Source: Talinum fruticosum
Lineage: Eukaryota; Streptophyta; Magnoliopsida; Caryophyllales; Talinaceae
Length of the DNA stretch: 64,000 nt
Assembly (NCBI GenBank): GCA_021018815.1
Contig: JAITYX010000102.1
Location: 186,001-250,000 of the forward strand
Direction: 5' to 3'
Part shown: positions 36,354 through 48,900 of the stretch, one piece after another
How the letters are laid out: the number at the start of each line of letters is the position of its first letter
Position numbering within the stretch: position 1 is the first letter of the stretch
Position numbers and translations under genes: made by a program
The notes under the pieces: model-generated
The model's database searches: none
Told to the model about the DNA's origin: nothing
The model's input: the letters and a program-made list of their open reading frames with translations, nothing else

Positions 36354-37589
36354 GTGAAAGAAGACCAATTTTAGGAGGAAGGGACTTAAGCACAAGACCC
36401 GAAGAGACTAAGAATGCTTTTATTTAGATGCACATAAAGGATGCAACGGAAAATGAAGTGCATGTAATGCCTTATGACTTATATTGGGATGATTATATGA
36501 TTTGGCTAGTGCATAATGTATGAATGATTGATCCTTAATGGAAAGATGCTTTTATTTTGGTTAGATGAAATATGATAATGGATTTCCTTATATTTGGAAT
36601 GAATTTGTTTTAGCTAAAATAAAAATGTAAAATGGACTCATCCGATCCGAGATGAATTTATTTTGGCTAAATGAAAATGTAAAGTGAACTCACCTAATCC
36701 GAGATGAATTTATTTTGGCTAAATGAAAATGCAAAATGAACTCACCTAATTTGAGATGAATTTGTTTTGGCTAAATGAAGTGTGAAAATGAAAATGCAAA
36801 ACAAACTCACCTAATTTGAGATGAATTTGTTTTAGCTAAATAAAAATGCAAGATGAAAATGCAAAATGAGAATGTAAGCAAAGAATGTAAAAGGACGGAC
36901 TGATCGACCAAAAGATCGAGGGACCTTGGTGAGACCCTTTTGGACCGACTGGCGATGACTAGCTAGACCGCTTAAAGAAGGTTTTAGTATGACTCGAAAT
37001 GTAAGTAATGGACTAACCTAAAGGAGAAAAGGGTAATTTGACTTTTGGCTAAATGAACATAATGGACTGACTCTAGGAAATTTCATTAAGGTATTTTATT
37101 TGCACCCATGCAAGGGGTAATCAACACTCCTTACCTATTCCCAAAGGCTCACAAATAAGGGATTAAATATAAAACAAACACACTCATCCAAGCATGTGAA
37201 TGAAGTCAAAAGAGAATTGCCTAATAGTAAAAAAATCTATGGTCGAAAGAGGTTTATACTAGGTAGGATACATGGTGACTCATAATCCAAGGATCTAGTC
37301 CGCCATGTGGGGTACGGCAAGAGAAAATGCTAGAATCCTCGGTGCCTTTCGGTGAACCAAGAGCGCATACTATGAGGGAAGAGGTACCGCCTCCATTGGC
37401 AATCAAGCCTAATTAGGCCCGCCTGGCATGCAATAGGAGACTCTTACCGAAGTGTTTAACAGGGGTAAAATAAATTTATCCTAGGGTAACAACAGTAATA
37501 AACTATGGTCAAAGGTTGCTAAATGCGGGATGCCCGATGCAAACACATCATTAAAACTTACTACTCAAATTTTCAAGTTTCATCACTAT
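36354..37589 (-). other. Tat-AB leader between PBS and gag
   Basis: Non-coding. It contains the tandem array at 36596-36860 and is otherwise collinear with the Tat-D leader. Confidence 0.6.
36596..36860. repeat. 52-bp tandem repeat array in Tat-AB leader
   Basis: About five units beginning GAGATGAATTTATTTTGGCT at 36649, 36701, 36753 and 36818, preceded by a partial unit at about 36596. Two units are exactly 52 bp apart and one is 65 bp because of an inserted AAATG repeat. Tat-D has one unit at the homologous site. Confidence 0.85.
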
Positions 37590-37606
37590 CCCCACTGGAG
37601 TCGCCA
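37590..37606 (-). other. Tat-AB primer binding site
   Basis: The minus strand reads TGGCGACTCCAGTGGGG, one base different from the Tat-D site, directly after the 5' LTR. Confidence 0.75.
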
Positions 37607-37607
37607 C

Positions 37608-39639
37608 TCGTAGGAACCATGGCCAATGGACCGAACCGAGCTTCCCCACAAACCGGAGTTCGGGGTGTTCTTAAAAGGTTTGAAAAATAAATAAAACGAT
37701 TTAGGGTTTTAAAAGATAAATTTTAGAAAGTAGTGATTGATCTCTTATTTAGAGTTCCGAATTTTATTAAATTGAGTTAAAGACGGACTAAATTGATTTG
37801 ATTTGCATTTTATTAATTATTTTATTTTAGTAATTATTTTTAAAAATTCTCGGGATGTTATTTCTTAACTAAATAAAATAAAAAAGTTATGGATTCATTT
37901 CTATCATGAGACTTTAGGGTCGGATCGGTATAAAAACACCGATTTAGACCGAAGCCAAGGCCATCGACCACTAGGCGCCGGCCGAAGCCAGCACATGACA
38001 GTCAGGGCACCAGCCACAGGTCATGGCTGAAGGGATCGAGCCGTAGCCTCCGGCCTGGCGAGCAAATTTAGGAGCCTTAAATTTTGTACTTGCAATCAAA
38101 AAATCGAGATGCTATTTTGAATAGAAATAAGCACAAAAAAAGGAATAGTCGATCTGTTTTTTTTAAAAAGAAAAACTAACAAAAAAACAAAAATGAAAAT
38201 TTGCTCTTCCGTTATTATTATGGAAAAACTAAGAACGAAAAAGGCTAAAATGACTCAATCGGTCTTAAAACCGAGAATTAGATTCGGGGGTGAGGGTACG
38301 AAATGCGGGGAAAATCCTTCCATTCCACCCGTCCGAAGAAGACCATTACTAATTTGATTAGTGAATTTAAATGATGTATTCAACACAAGCACACAACATA
38401 TTAAATGAAATTAAAGCAACCAAAGCATGAACGAAAGCAATAAAAGCAAATAAGAAGGAAAGCAATAAATGAAAATAAAAGCAAAAGAAAACAAAAGCGA
38501 GAAACTTTAAAGGTTACATCGGGCGGGGAGGAAATAAAAAGCGATACAACTTTCCGATCCACAATATGGAAAGCGGTAAAAAACATAAAAATAAAGAACC
38601 GTTTGAAGGCCGAATTGATGCCCTCATGTTGTCCCACCTGCTGATCTAGATCTCTTGATGCGACGGTAACGACTCAAAGCAAAGAGGACTCTTTTATGAG
38701 TTTTGAAAAGGTAAGTTTGTAGAGAGTAGGAAAAGATCAACTTGAATGAATGCCCTGGAGATTGGAATAACTAAATATTTGTTAGCTCTTAGCAAGGATT
38801 CAACGACGATGTGTAAGAAAGAGGAGTATTTAAGGATGCTTTTGACGAGTAACGTTTAGGGTAAGGCGAGTGTTAGGTAAAATGCAACAGCGTGGTGCTA
38901 AGGTAGAAAGTCGTGCATAAATGAGAGCCAAGGCCCTTTATTTATAAGGAGAGTTCTAGGTCACAAATGACCTAGGATTGCTCTCGGCCGACCATCCAAA
39001 GCTAAGTAGAAAAAATCGAGCCAATTCATCGAAGATTTAATTGGATAGAATAGGACAAAACTGGATAGAACCCGGTCGGGGCGCCGACCACATGGGCATG
39101 CTTAGGGTTTTGTGCCCTAGCGTGCTGAAGAGGCGATCTCCAAGCCAAAACGCAACGTTCCACTTAAAATATCCCGGGTTGCGGGCACCGACCATGACAT
39201 CGTTTTGAGGGAGAAGCTCCTAGTCTCCGGTGGACTATTTTGGAGCTTAGACGTAGTACTTTGATGCTCGTGATCATGAAATGCAACGTTTTAATGTCGT
39301 CTTAAAGTCTTCGGCTCCGTGTCCGATTGGACAAAAGTAAAATACACAATTCTAACCTTGGAATTTCCCAAGTATGGAGCACTTGGACTCCATTGTCTCT
39401 CGGAAGCTTGGCCTAGGGCTTGGATAGTCCGAAAGAAAAGGGGATTTTGGGCCAATCCAAGGCAAAAGGTTATTTATTTGGTGTTAGGGGTTCTTTGTGG
39501 TTTACTTGGATTCCGTCGCACCAATCAAACATAGTCCCCGATCCAAATCCTCAAACAAGACTCGGGATATCATCATCGGGCCGACAACACAAAATATAGA
39601 ATTATGGGAGATAAGGGGCGACACTTTTAGGTGTCTACA
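37608..39639 (-). repeat. Tat-AB 5' LTR (2032 bp)
   Basis: On the minus strand it starts TGTAGACACC and ends GGTTCCTACGA. It retains the empty insertion site (CAAGC at 38386-38390) that is occupied by the three-LTR chain in the 3' LTR. The plus-side flank AAGGT is the target duplication. Confidence 0.85.
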
Positions 39640-40463
39640 AAGGTTGACCTTTTCCCTTTATCATTGATCGGATTGCTTCGTTCCTCCGGAATAGAAGAAG
39701 CCTCCTTACCTTCCGGAGCACTTATCTCCAAAGTCTTTGCTTATTTTGAGGATTCCCTTCACAATGATCCCATAAAATTTCTAGAGCTAACCATTTCTAT
39801 TGGAGGAAATGAGCTTTTAAATCTTGGGTACCAGGAAGTTGAACTTGGTGTTTAGATTCATTCGTCCGAGACACTTCGTCCTCCATCTCCATCCAAGAAG
39901 AGTACACATGAACCTCTTCTTTTGCCCGGTGGTCCTTCACATCAATCGGACCTGTCTACTTAACTTTTTCGAAGGTGGCTTCTCAATCACTAACTCTTTC
40001 CAAAGAATTACGAGTCAACTCTTGGTGCCTTCCATGCTTTCATGCCTATTCCGCCCAACTTCGAGCACGGCTTAGAAGCAGATTGATTAAAGTCAAACTC
40101 GATCAATGAGATTAAAGAGGTCATCGAAGGCAGCAGGACCAAATCAACCGCCTCAAAGAGCATCGGTCAAAGGCTATAGAGGACTCGGACTCGAACTCGG
40201 AATCATCCTCGAGACACATCCTCTTCTTCTAACTCATACTCGAAGCAAAAGAAGAAGAAGAGGGAGAAGGAGAAGGAGAAGGAGAAGGAGATAGAGAAGT
40301 TGAAATCATTTCTTCCGAGCATACAAAATTAGCTTTAGAGGAAATTGGGGATGTTGGCCAATCTCAAGCCCAACGATCTTCACAGCCCAATCAGCATGAT
40401 CAAGGTGAGGGATCGGAAAAGGAAGAAGAGGAAGAACAACCCCTTAATCGACGAACAATCTAG
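39640..40463 (+). pseudogene. Copia-X extra ORF, right half
   Basis: Continues the protein interrupted at 8361. The join is in frame and matches the GY-V-DLFP block of Copia-Y. It contains LGYQEVEL (about 39826-39850), a repetitive GGAGAA tract coding Gly/Glu (40258-40295), then a Glu-rich acidic tail ending with PLNRRTI and TAG at 40461-40463. The acidic C-terminus is not matched in detail by Copia-Y, whose tail is Lys/Glu-rich. Function is unknown; position suggests a Sirevirus-type third ORF. Confidence 0.55.
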
Positions 40464-40750
40464 TCGACTCGGACTTAATAAACTAGCACTTTAAACACTA
40501 CCTCCTGTTCCACTTGTTGCCAACTCTACAACCAGCTGCTTTATCTCAAAGATATCGGCGCGAGAACAGGGCACCTTGGCCATCCTCCTCCATCGGAACA
40601 ACTCGGCCCCCTTCTTAATTCAATTTATTATTATTTTTTGTCCAACATTCTATTTCACCTTCCTCCACTAATCATTTTTTAATGAAATGCATAGGGGAAA
40701 GACAGCTTGTGCGGAGTTTTATTGAAATGCATAGTGGGAGAGACGTCTTT
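40464..40750 (+). other. Copia-X 3' non-coding segment
   Basis: Contains GAAATGCATAGGGGAAAGAC (about 40684-40703), shared with Copia-Y, and a second GAAATGCATAGTGGGAGAGA (40726-40745), possible polypurine tracts. A deletion joins this directly to the middle of the LTR. Confidence 0.5.
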
Positions 40751-42003
40751 CCTAAACAATTTCATATGTTCAACTTGTCATTGCAAGCGGCTCATTGCAA
40801 AACGAAATTACTTGTGTTAATTCTAATTTAAGTTAGTTTTATTTTTAACTGGAGTTAGCTTACGACAATTGATGTATCGTGTATATATATTTCTTTAACT
40901 CTTTATTCATCTAAATATAGATACAAATGGAATGAAAATATATTGAACATTAGACTCAAAAAATTCCATTTAATTAGGTTAAGGATATTCAAGTGTTTAA
41001 TTATTGTAATTAACTTATATCTTTGACTAATCTTGTACCAAAATATTTTTATATTTTGAGTACCACTTTGATTTGTTTTTAAAGGATAATTGAAGTTGTT
41101 TAATCTCAAGTTAAAAAGCAAAAACAACCAGCTTCTTACTTGTTAAATAGCAACGAGATAGAAAAGCCACATTTTCAAGATGGCTCGGACACTATGTTAG
41201 GGTTGTTTGTTTCCATTTACGGTAAACTTTAACTTTCGAGTCTAATGATTGTTTCCACCCAATTTTCAGTCACAACAAGTGGGATGAATTACTTTTTGAG
41301 CCAAGGACCGATGCACAACATTTATCTTCACAACATTTTTATTTTTGAGGGACTTAGATTATCCGTTACAACGGCTAATAAAGCTTCCGATCAAGACCGA
41401 GACTCAATGACTATCCGCTTTACTAATGATAAATAGAAGCCACTATACAATACTTACAAGATTGCTTGGAACCGAACTCTCAACTCATATACTTAATCTT
41501 TCTATCTTTCAACTTCGTACTTAGTTTTTCTCAACTTCTAAGTTGAATAAGAAGTCTCATAATCAGTCAAACTCTTAATTACTCAATTCTTCCGTAATTT
41601 CCCTTGACTAAGATGCAAAGGGTAATTCAGCTCAATTATACCTAGTTGTAAAGGTTATCTTAGTTAGGAAGTACTAGGACGGATAAGGGATCTTTTGTGC
41701 CTAAGAAAAACACCGTATTGAATTATCTAAAGGAACAATTTTGAAAGCCGAGTCCTTTGTATTTTATGGATTAAAAATAATAGATTTGACTTGGTATATG
41801 AATTTACAATGTCCATGGTTTTACTGCACCGGGAGGGTTTCCATGTAAAATATGTTGTTCTAACTTTTTTGAGTTCATTCTAGACTCGAAAATTTATTTT
41901 AAGTTCGACTTGTGCGTCAAATTTTTATAATTATGCAAAATTTTCTTCACACCTTATTCACCCCCTCTAGGGTGACTCAAACTCTCAAAGAGCAAACCTT
42001 CGA
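40751..42003 (+). repeat. Copia-X 3' LTR, 5'-truncated (about 1.25 kb)
   Basis: Starts at the LTR-internal block corresponding to 61475 of the E2 LTR, so the first ~180 bp are lost. It ends ACCTTCGA (consensus TTCA). The TATA region at about 41428-41436 (GATAAATAGAAGCCAC) is altered. Confidence 0.75.
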
Positions 42004-43941
42004 GTGCGGCCCTTACTACCATCATTTATTAGAATATGATTTTGAAACATTTTGAGTGAAAGGGTGATTGGCGGTTTTTATTAATTATTTTGTTTTTAGA
42101 AATTGATTTTAGAGAAATCCCAAGATGTTACTTCAAGGTTAGGAAAAAATTAAAAAAATTTAGATCACATCTTGCCGCGAAGCTCTAAGGCCAAACAGAT
42201 AAACAAGGCGGGGTTGAGAGCCGAGCCCTTCCTCTAGCCGGCGGCGGCATCATCCAACACCAACCGGAGTCCGACATCGACTATAGGGATAAGAACGAGA
42301 AATCCGTCTCGATCCTATAGCTAAGGCTGTCAAAATGAAACCCGAAAATGCCGAGAATAAGATAGAGAGAAATGAAACGAGAAAATAGGAAGTCGTCGGT
42401 TAGTTTTAGAAAGTAAAAACTAACAAAAATATATAAAAAATTACTCTTCCAATCTTAGTATGGAAAAGCCGACACTAAAAGAGGTTTCAAAAGATACTCC
42501 ATCGGTCTAAGCCGAGAATCCGGTGTTCGGGAATGAAGGTACAAAATAGAGAGGGAAGCTCTTCATTCCGCTCATCAACAGACGACCTTTACTAGTTTAA
42601 GTTGTGAGTTAAAAATTGTGTTTAAACAATCAAGCACACAACATGCAAAGTGCGAAAATAAATCAAACAAGGCATGCTAAGAAAGTGATAAATAAGCAAA
42701 TAGGAAAGCGATAAAGAAAGTGAAAAGAAATAAAAGTTACAGAGAGCGAGGAGGAATAAAAAGCAATTACATCTTTGATCCATAATACGGAAAGTAATAA
42801 ATGGTGTAAATAAATAAAATTGTAGTGAGAATGAATTGACAAGTGGATCCAGGTGCCCTCGAGTTGTCCCATCCGTTGATCGTGGATCATAAACCGAATC
42901 GATCAACGTAAAGTTAGGGTAGTGAGCTCGAAAGAAAGGTGGAGAAGGTTGTTTGTGGAGTTTAGGAATTAGGAAATGTGTGCGATGGTATGACAAAATG
43001 GAGAGAGTAAATAGCGGTAGAGAGTAATGGGAGTATTTTCGGCTTATGGGGTTTAACTAGCTAAAAAATGTAGCCAAAGATGTAATTATTTAATAGCCAC
43101 AAATAAGGGGAGTAGCCCCTATTTATAGAAAAAAATTTAGGTCAAAAACTCAACCCAAAAACGCTTCGGCCATTGGAATCAGCTGAACCGGGTTCGGATA
43201 TGTCGGCGAGGATAAAGGAGCTGGACCGGACAAAATCCACCTAGACCAAAGGATCCCGAGAAATGCAAGGTCGGTCTCTCGACGTCGTCGTATAGACGTC
43301 TCAAGTTTTGTGCCTCGGTTGGGCGCTGGGACCAAACGCAATGTTTTGGCGAGGTAACGTCGAATATGCGAGCAACGGTCAAAACGAGCTCCCATGTCTT
43401 AGCTAGACGCTAGAACCAAACGCAGACATTTTGGCGGTTTAAGCCATGAAAAGTGGTGCCGATCAAAATGGTGTCGCACGGATGCCTCAAGTTCCGTGGC
43501 TTGGTTGGTCACTGGGACCAAATGTAACGTTTTTGTAGATTTAGCCTAAAAAGCGGCATCAATCTAAACGACATCAAACGGATCTCTCGGGTCACATGCC
43601 TCGCTTGGTCGCTGAATGAAAGTGTGAAACACTTGTGTTTTTGCATAGTATGGAGGAAACTAGCGTCGGTTTGGGAAGCTTTCCGTTTTGGGAAAGTTTC
43701 TATTTTTAGTTGGTTTCTATTTTTGGCAAGTTTTTATTTTTTGTGCGGGCTTGGGTTTCCTAGTTGGGAGCCTAAAGCTGGGCTTGGTTTGGCCTAAAGA
43801 AAATAGGTTTTTGTGCCAACCCAAGCAAAAAGGCTTATGTTACGCCGATCGGACTCCGATCATGATCGGGATTGGGATTTCATCATTGCATCGACAAAAT
43901 AAATAAAAGAGATAAGGATGACATTTATTCGAGTGTCTATA
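42004..43941 (-). repeat. Tat-C LTR fragment
   Basis: Minus-strand Tat LTR, homologous to 37770-39639. The right terminus GTGTCTATA (consensus GTGTCTACA) is intact, and the left end is cut at the Copia-X LTR edge. It holds a second empty copy of the chain insertion site (CAAGC at 42631-42635). Open frames at 42622-42996 and 43150-43395 are shadows. Confidence 0.7.
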
Positions 43942-44713
43942 GCGACCATTCATTGATGAGCACAAGTCTTTCATAAAGAGACAGATCGCAGGAAGAAATG
44001 AGACGTGGATACTGGCCCATCATAATCGCACATTTGTCAACTGGTTTAGGAATAGAATCATCACTAGCCAATTAGAAAAATCATGAGAAGATATCTCGCA
44101 AACTTTAGTAAGCTTGACTAGAGGACACCGGTTGGATGTCATTTCTTACCGTGGGTATGACATTAATAAATTCTCTTTCTATACAAAAAGGCGGGACAAT
44201 AGGAGCACAATGCAAAATAGTGAGATTACATTAGAGGCTCATGCAATTCATGTTTCGAACTCCAAGAACAAACATCCCATTGTTGCAAAACGTCAGTATT
44301 ATGAGAATCATTGATGATATATGGGAGCTAGACTATGTCAACTTCCGTGAGCCCATTTTTGGGTGCAAATGGGTTAACAATAACAACGGTGTTCGAGTTG
44401 ATGAGATATGATTCATGATGGTCGGTCTTACAAGATAATGGCATAAAGAGGATTAATACGTTATGGGATCTCGAGAAAGACAAGTGTTCTATATTGAGGA
44501 CCCGACCATTGATAAATGATCTATTATTGTTCGGGAGAAGAGACACATTCGTTGGTGGGGGTGTGTGAGTTTGTTGAGAAGACTCCACCCTTCTTCTTGG
44601 AAATCTTTATCGAAAATGAGGATGCCAATTTTGAAAAATTATATTTAAGGATTGACCATCGGGAGGGCATATATATTAAAGATCGGACCAAAGGAGGGGA
44701 AAAGAGGCCATAA
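43942..44713 (+). pseudogene. CACTA transposon DUF4216-like coding remnant
   Basis: The plus-strand frame reads HNRTFVNWF (about 44027-44055), then GYDINKFSFYTKRRDNRSTMQNS (about 44154-44222), and SNSKNKHPIVAKRQYY (about 44258-44305). These are the conserved blocks of the DUF4216-type domain next to TNP2 transposases. A break at about 44312 shifts the frame, and faint homology (WELDYV-like, then a KC-WV-NN block) runs on to about 44420. The last open piece is 44516-44713. Inactive. Confidence 0.65.
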
Positions 44714-45359
44714 ACCATGAAATTATGTCAACTCGATAAAAACATTGTTGTATAACTATTTATTGATGGATGTCCATATTTTGGCTTGTCTCCCGCAACT
44801 TACTTTTTAACACTTTCTCGTAACATATCATTATTCGATTCGGATCAAAAGGACTAAGTTGTCCAATGGAAGAGGAAAGCGACAAAATTATCGATTTTAT
44901 TTTCAATCGGTATTCAAATTATGAGACTATTTCAAAGGAAATACGTAAAGCTGGTAAGATCTCCTACTTGGTCAACTCCTTTTTCAAACAAGTGATTTAT
45001 ACTAAAAGGTTTCTAACTTGGTACTTTTTTAGTATTTACGCTAACGCTTCTCAACTAGAAACTTTTTGATACAAATCACTTGTTTAGCGGAAATATGGGA
45101 CCATGACAAAGGAATGTCTTGGTGAGCTCTGTTGGTCTACATACTCCTTCTATTATATCTCACATTGTAATATGTTCTTTGTTGAAAGTTGTGAAATATG
45201 GAACTATTATGGTTGCAAAATGTGTAATATTGTTGTGAAATAAGTGAGGTTGTTGGTGCTTTCTTGAGTAAATTATTTTGGTTGCAAAATGTATGTGTAT
45301 ATTCTATTTGCATAATTATACATGAGGTACGAAATACAAAAAAATCATAAAAAATATTC

Positions 45360-45700
45360 AAACCTATTACTATGTTCTTACCAAAGAACTACAATAATAG
45401 GTATGAAAATAACCTATTACTATGGTTCTTAGTTAAGAACTGTAGTAATAGGTTTGGATCTAAAATTTTGGTCAAAAATGGGGGTTTTGGGCACGGACCT
45501 ATTACTACGGTTACGGAGAAAGAACCATAGTAATAGACGTATCTATTACAACAATTTTTTATCTAGAACTGTGGCAATAGGTTATCTTTTACTACTATTT
45601 CTCAAATAAACCGTAGTTATAGGTTGTCTTTTACTATGGTTTTGAACGAGTAATAAAAGATGTCAATGTACTACTACTTCCACATACACGAAGCATGATA
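45360..45700. repeat. CACTA subterminal repeats
   Basis: Many direct and inverted variants of ACCTATTACTATGGTTCTT and its complement, spaced irregularly, as in the transposase-binding ends of En/Spm elements. Confidence 0.7.
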
Positions 45701-45724
45701 AGCGTAATAAAAGCTCTTTTTGAA

Positions 45725-45754
45725 CCGTAGTCAAAAGTGGTTCTTGTAGTAGTG
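45725..45754 (-). repeat. CACTA terminal inverted repeat
   Basis: The plus strand ends ...TTCTTGTAGTAGTG. Reversed, it begins CACTACTACAAGAACC. Confidence 0.75.
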
Positions 45755-45967
45755 ATCACATCTTCTTTACATAAGAAGAAGCTGAATATTGAGAAGGAAC
45801 ATGATCATTTGAGCATAACTCGACAAAAGAGAAGTCGGGGTTACCCATTTCTTTATGAAAAAGCATCTCTTCGATATTTGTAATTTAAGTCCCTCTTCAA
45901 CTTTTCAATTGTCATATATTCACTTTCAAGTTTTCATTAAAAGAATTTTCCTACTAGGGAACATTAT
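45755..45967. other. Short unique-looking spacer
   Basis: 213 bp between the CACTA end and the next solo LTR. No gene or repeat is recognised. Confidence 0.4.
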
Positions 45968-48900
45968 TATAACATCCCAAAACCCACATTAGGAGTATTA
46001 CATCGGCGGAGTCCCTCACGAGGAACTCCCATGGCTCGATCAAGTGTCGCCTTGACTTTCTAATTCCTACTTAAAGGTAATAAAGGAAATTTTCCAAAAG
46101 AGTTTGAAAATTTCTAAAAATTTCGACAAAGTTCTGTTTGTAATATGTAATATCCCCTAGGCTTAAAGCCTTAAAACCCTGCATAAAAATCATAATATAA
46201 CTCAACAAGGGACACGCTCGGAGTATACAACTCAACGAGTCACACGCATTAAAACTTAAAACAATCTAAATGATTCATTACACATCCGGCACTAATTATA
46301 TGAACTAAATTACAACTACAATACTTCGAAATATAAGAAATGCACGACCATGAGTCACTCGACAAACGGCAAACATCAATCACCGGGGATCTAGAATATG
46401 CTAAGTACCGCACATACCTCCCGAGAGTGCTAAGTACCGCACATACCTCCCGAGAGTGTACCGGAACACTTGGGAGGGAAAAGGCGAAAATTTGTGGGGG
46501 TGAGCAAACCACGGGCTCCCGGAAAGTATTACGGTCTTAAAACGGAAATTCTTTACACATACTACTCATAATAATGAAATTGGTGAAAGTATAATAACGT
46601 AATACAAATCTAAATACTTTTCGATGAAATCTTCTAAAACCTCTTGTAACTTAAAGATCATGACATTTTAATCATTCAAAAGCTCGAATAGAAATCATTT
46701 TGGGAATTGAATCACTTTAAAGAAGGTGGTGCAACCACCGCACTTTCTTTCAAATACTTCCAACCATAGACCGAAAATCCTTGCGGGGCTTTAGACAATT
46801 GAACTAGCACCAAGACGGTTTTCTCGGGGCACGACCCCTTGACTCGGGTTCTCGAGATCTATCTCTAGTCCAATACACGGAAGGCTCCGCTTTCCTCGTC
46901 GAGAAAGAATCAACCTCTCTAGTTGATGGGCATCCCGATACGCAAGGCCACGGGGCACGATACACAACCACCTCCTTCCTCTAGTCTAAACAATCCTTAG
47001 CCCAAAATCCGTTTAAGATCGAAGTGATCACAATCACTTGTCAAACTTGGTTTCTAAACCCAAATCTTAATCGGTTTATCATCATAGAAGCATGACACCA
47101 CGTGTTACCCTTCTAAATTCACTTTCTCGAATCGGTTTCACTTTCTCATTTAAGTTTCACTTCGTTAGAACACATTTCATGTTCGAAAAAATTTATCAAG
47201 AATCATACTCACGTTTTTAAGGCGGTTAACACGAAGTTTTATTCAAGGATCATTTCATGTAAAATACGAAATTCCTTTCAAAACTACTTTTGAACATCAT
47301 TTAACATAATCACTTGCACAAATAGCCACAATTTAACACAAATAGTTATTCTTAGCTCCTTTCCTACTATACCTTTCTAAATTCACCAATTTAGTAAAAT
47401 TTATTCCTTTTTCGAGCCACAATAAACATAAGTAGTTACCACTTAACTCAAACGTCCCAACTTCTCACAAATTATCATCTTTACCTTAATTTCTCATCCT
47501 ATGTCTCTCGCCTTATTAATCTACTCCTTTTTGCCCATACTCAACCATATAACTCTTAATCTCACTTCATCACTCATGTTCCTCTCGCCATGCTTATCTT
47601 CAAACTTAATTCAATCTCAAGAGCTTACACACATTCTAAACTCGGTTTAACCTCACAATCCCCACCTTAGCCATTTCCCCACCTCAATTGTGTACTAATC
47701 AAGATGAACTCCACACCCCTCCTTTATACTCAAATCGTTGTTTCCCACTATAAACCATTACCTTCCAACGCAAAGAACTTAGGAAATCTCTAAAGGTTCA
47801 ACTGAAGCATCAATTCACAATTCATGCCCAAATCACAACTTGATCATTCCGAATTGTTGACTGAAATCTCGATATTACTCACAAGACCTAAGCAACCTAA
47901 CTCCATCTGAATTAACAATTCTCCAATTCAGCCTTAAACAACTACCAAATCCCTTCAAGGCTCCTAGTTCAACTTTTGACAACTACTAAATTTCTTCAAA
48001 GTTCCCAATTCCACTCTAACTAGTTAACCAAAATAAATCCTCTCATGTACCGATTCAGCCCTAACAACTCCCTAAATTCATTCTAAGTTCCTAATTCAAT
48101 TTTAAACAATTACTGAGTCTGTGTTGCATACTCAATATTGACAACAAATTCAATTAAATTTCAAAATTACTATTAATTTAGATAATAAGACTACCCACCT
48201 CGAATTTTTGGCTTTGAGAAGTTGATTGAATAGAGTTGGGTTGGGTTCCCTGCTTTCCCCTTCCTTTCGTTCTGTTTCTGGTCCCTCCGTCTCTCGCTCT
48301 GCTTCCCTCTGTTCTCTGCTCGCTGTTTTCTTCTTCCCGGTCGTCGTTCCCCCTTCCCAGATGCCTCTCTGACTTTTCGGCCTCTCGCCCCCTTTGTCCC
48401 GCCTCCAGGATGTTGTTCTCGCTCTCTACAGTCGTTCTCTATCTCTTACTCGCGCTCGCTCGCTCTCTTCTTCCTTTGCTCGTTGCTTGCTTTCGCTCGT
48501 CGGCCGGGACCCTTTTGATTGTCGGCCATAGGTTGCCGATTTCCGGCCTCTTTCGGGCTCTCGCACCCGCTCTCTCTCTCTCTCTGTTTCCCCCTTTTTG
48601 TGTGCTCTGCTCCCGCTCTCTCTTTTCCTCCTCTGACTCTCCCGCTTGCTCTTTTCCCTTTCTCCTGCTCCTTCCCCTGTCTCTCTGTCTCTCGCTTCTC
48701 CCTTTTCTTTGCTTTGCTCGGCCTCCCGAGCCCTTCTTTCTCCCTCTGTTTCCCTGTTCCTGTTTCTGCTCACCCCCCTTTTTTTTTTGGCTGGGCTTTT
48801 CCTTTTCCCCGGGCCTTTCTTCTCTTCGTTCTCCCCCAACTTATCTTCTTTTGCTGCGGCTTCATCAGGAGATGCCAGCACAACTCTCCTTTACATTAAC

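Larger units (their letters stand above)
8362..39639 (-). mobile_element. Tat-AB: Ty3/gypsy Tat-lineage retrotransposon, 31.3 kb with three nested insertions
   Basis: The left LTR (8362-19788, interrupted) and right LTR (37608-39639) are of the same family and orientation. Flanks are GAGGT (8357-8361) and AAGGT (39640-39644), a 4/5-matching target duplication, and the copia ORF on either side joins in frame. Subtracting the nested insertions and their duplications (9537, 2657 and 1491 bp) leaves about 17.6 kb, a size normal for Tat elements. Minus-strand order is 5' LTR, PBS, gag, PR, RT, RNase H, archaeal-type RNase H, integrase, then two antisense genes, polypurine tract, 3' LTR. The second RNase H is a Tat-lineage hallmark. 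Confidence 0.85.
43942..45754 (+). mobile_element. CACTA (En/Spm) DNA transposon, right part
   Basis: A coding remnant of the CACTA accessory C-terminal domain (43942-44713) is followed by subterminal repeats (about 45360-45700) and a terminal inverted repeat whose outward end reads CACTACTACAAGAACCAC on the minus strand. The left part is missing because Tat-C starts at 43941. TSD candidate is ATC (45755-45757); the partner is not in the window. Confidence 0.75.
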
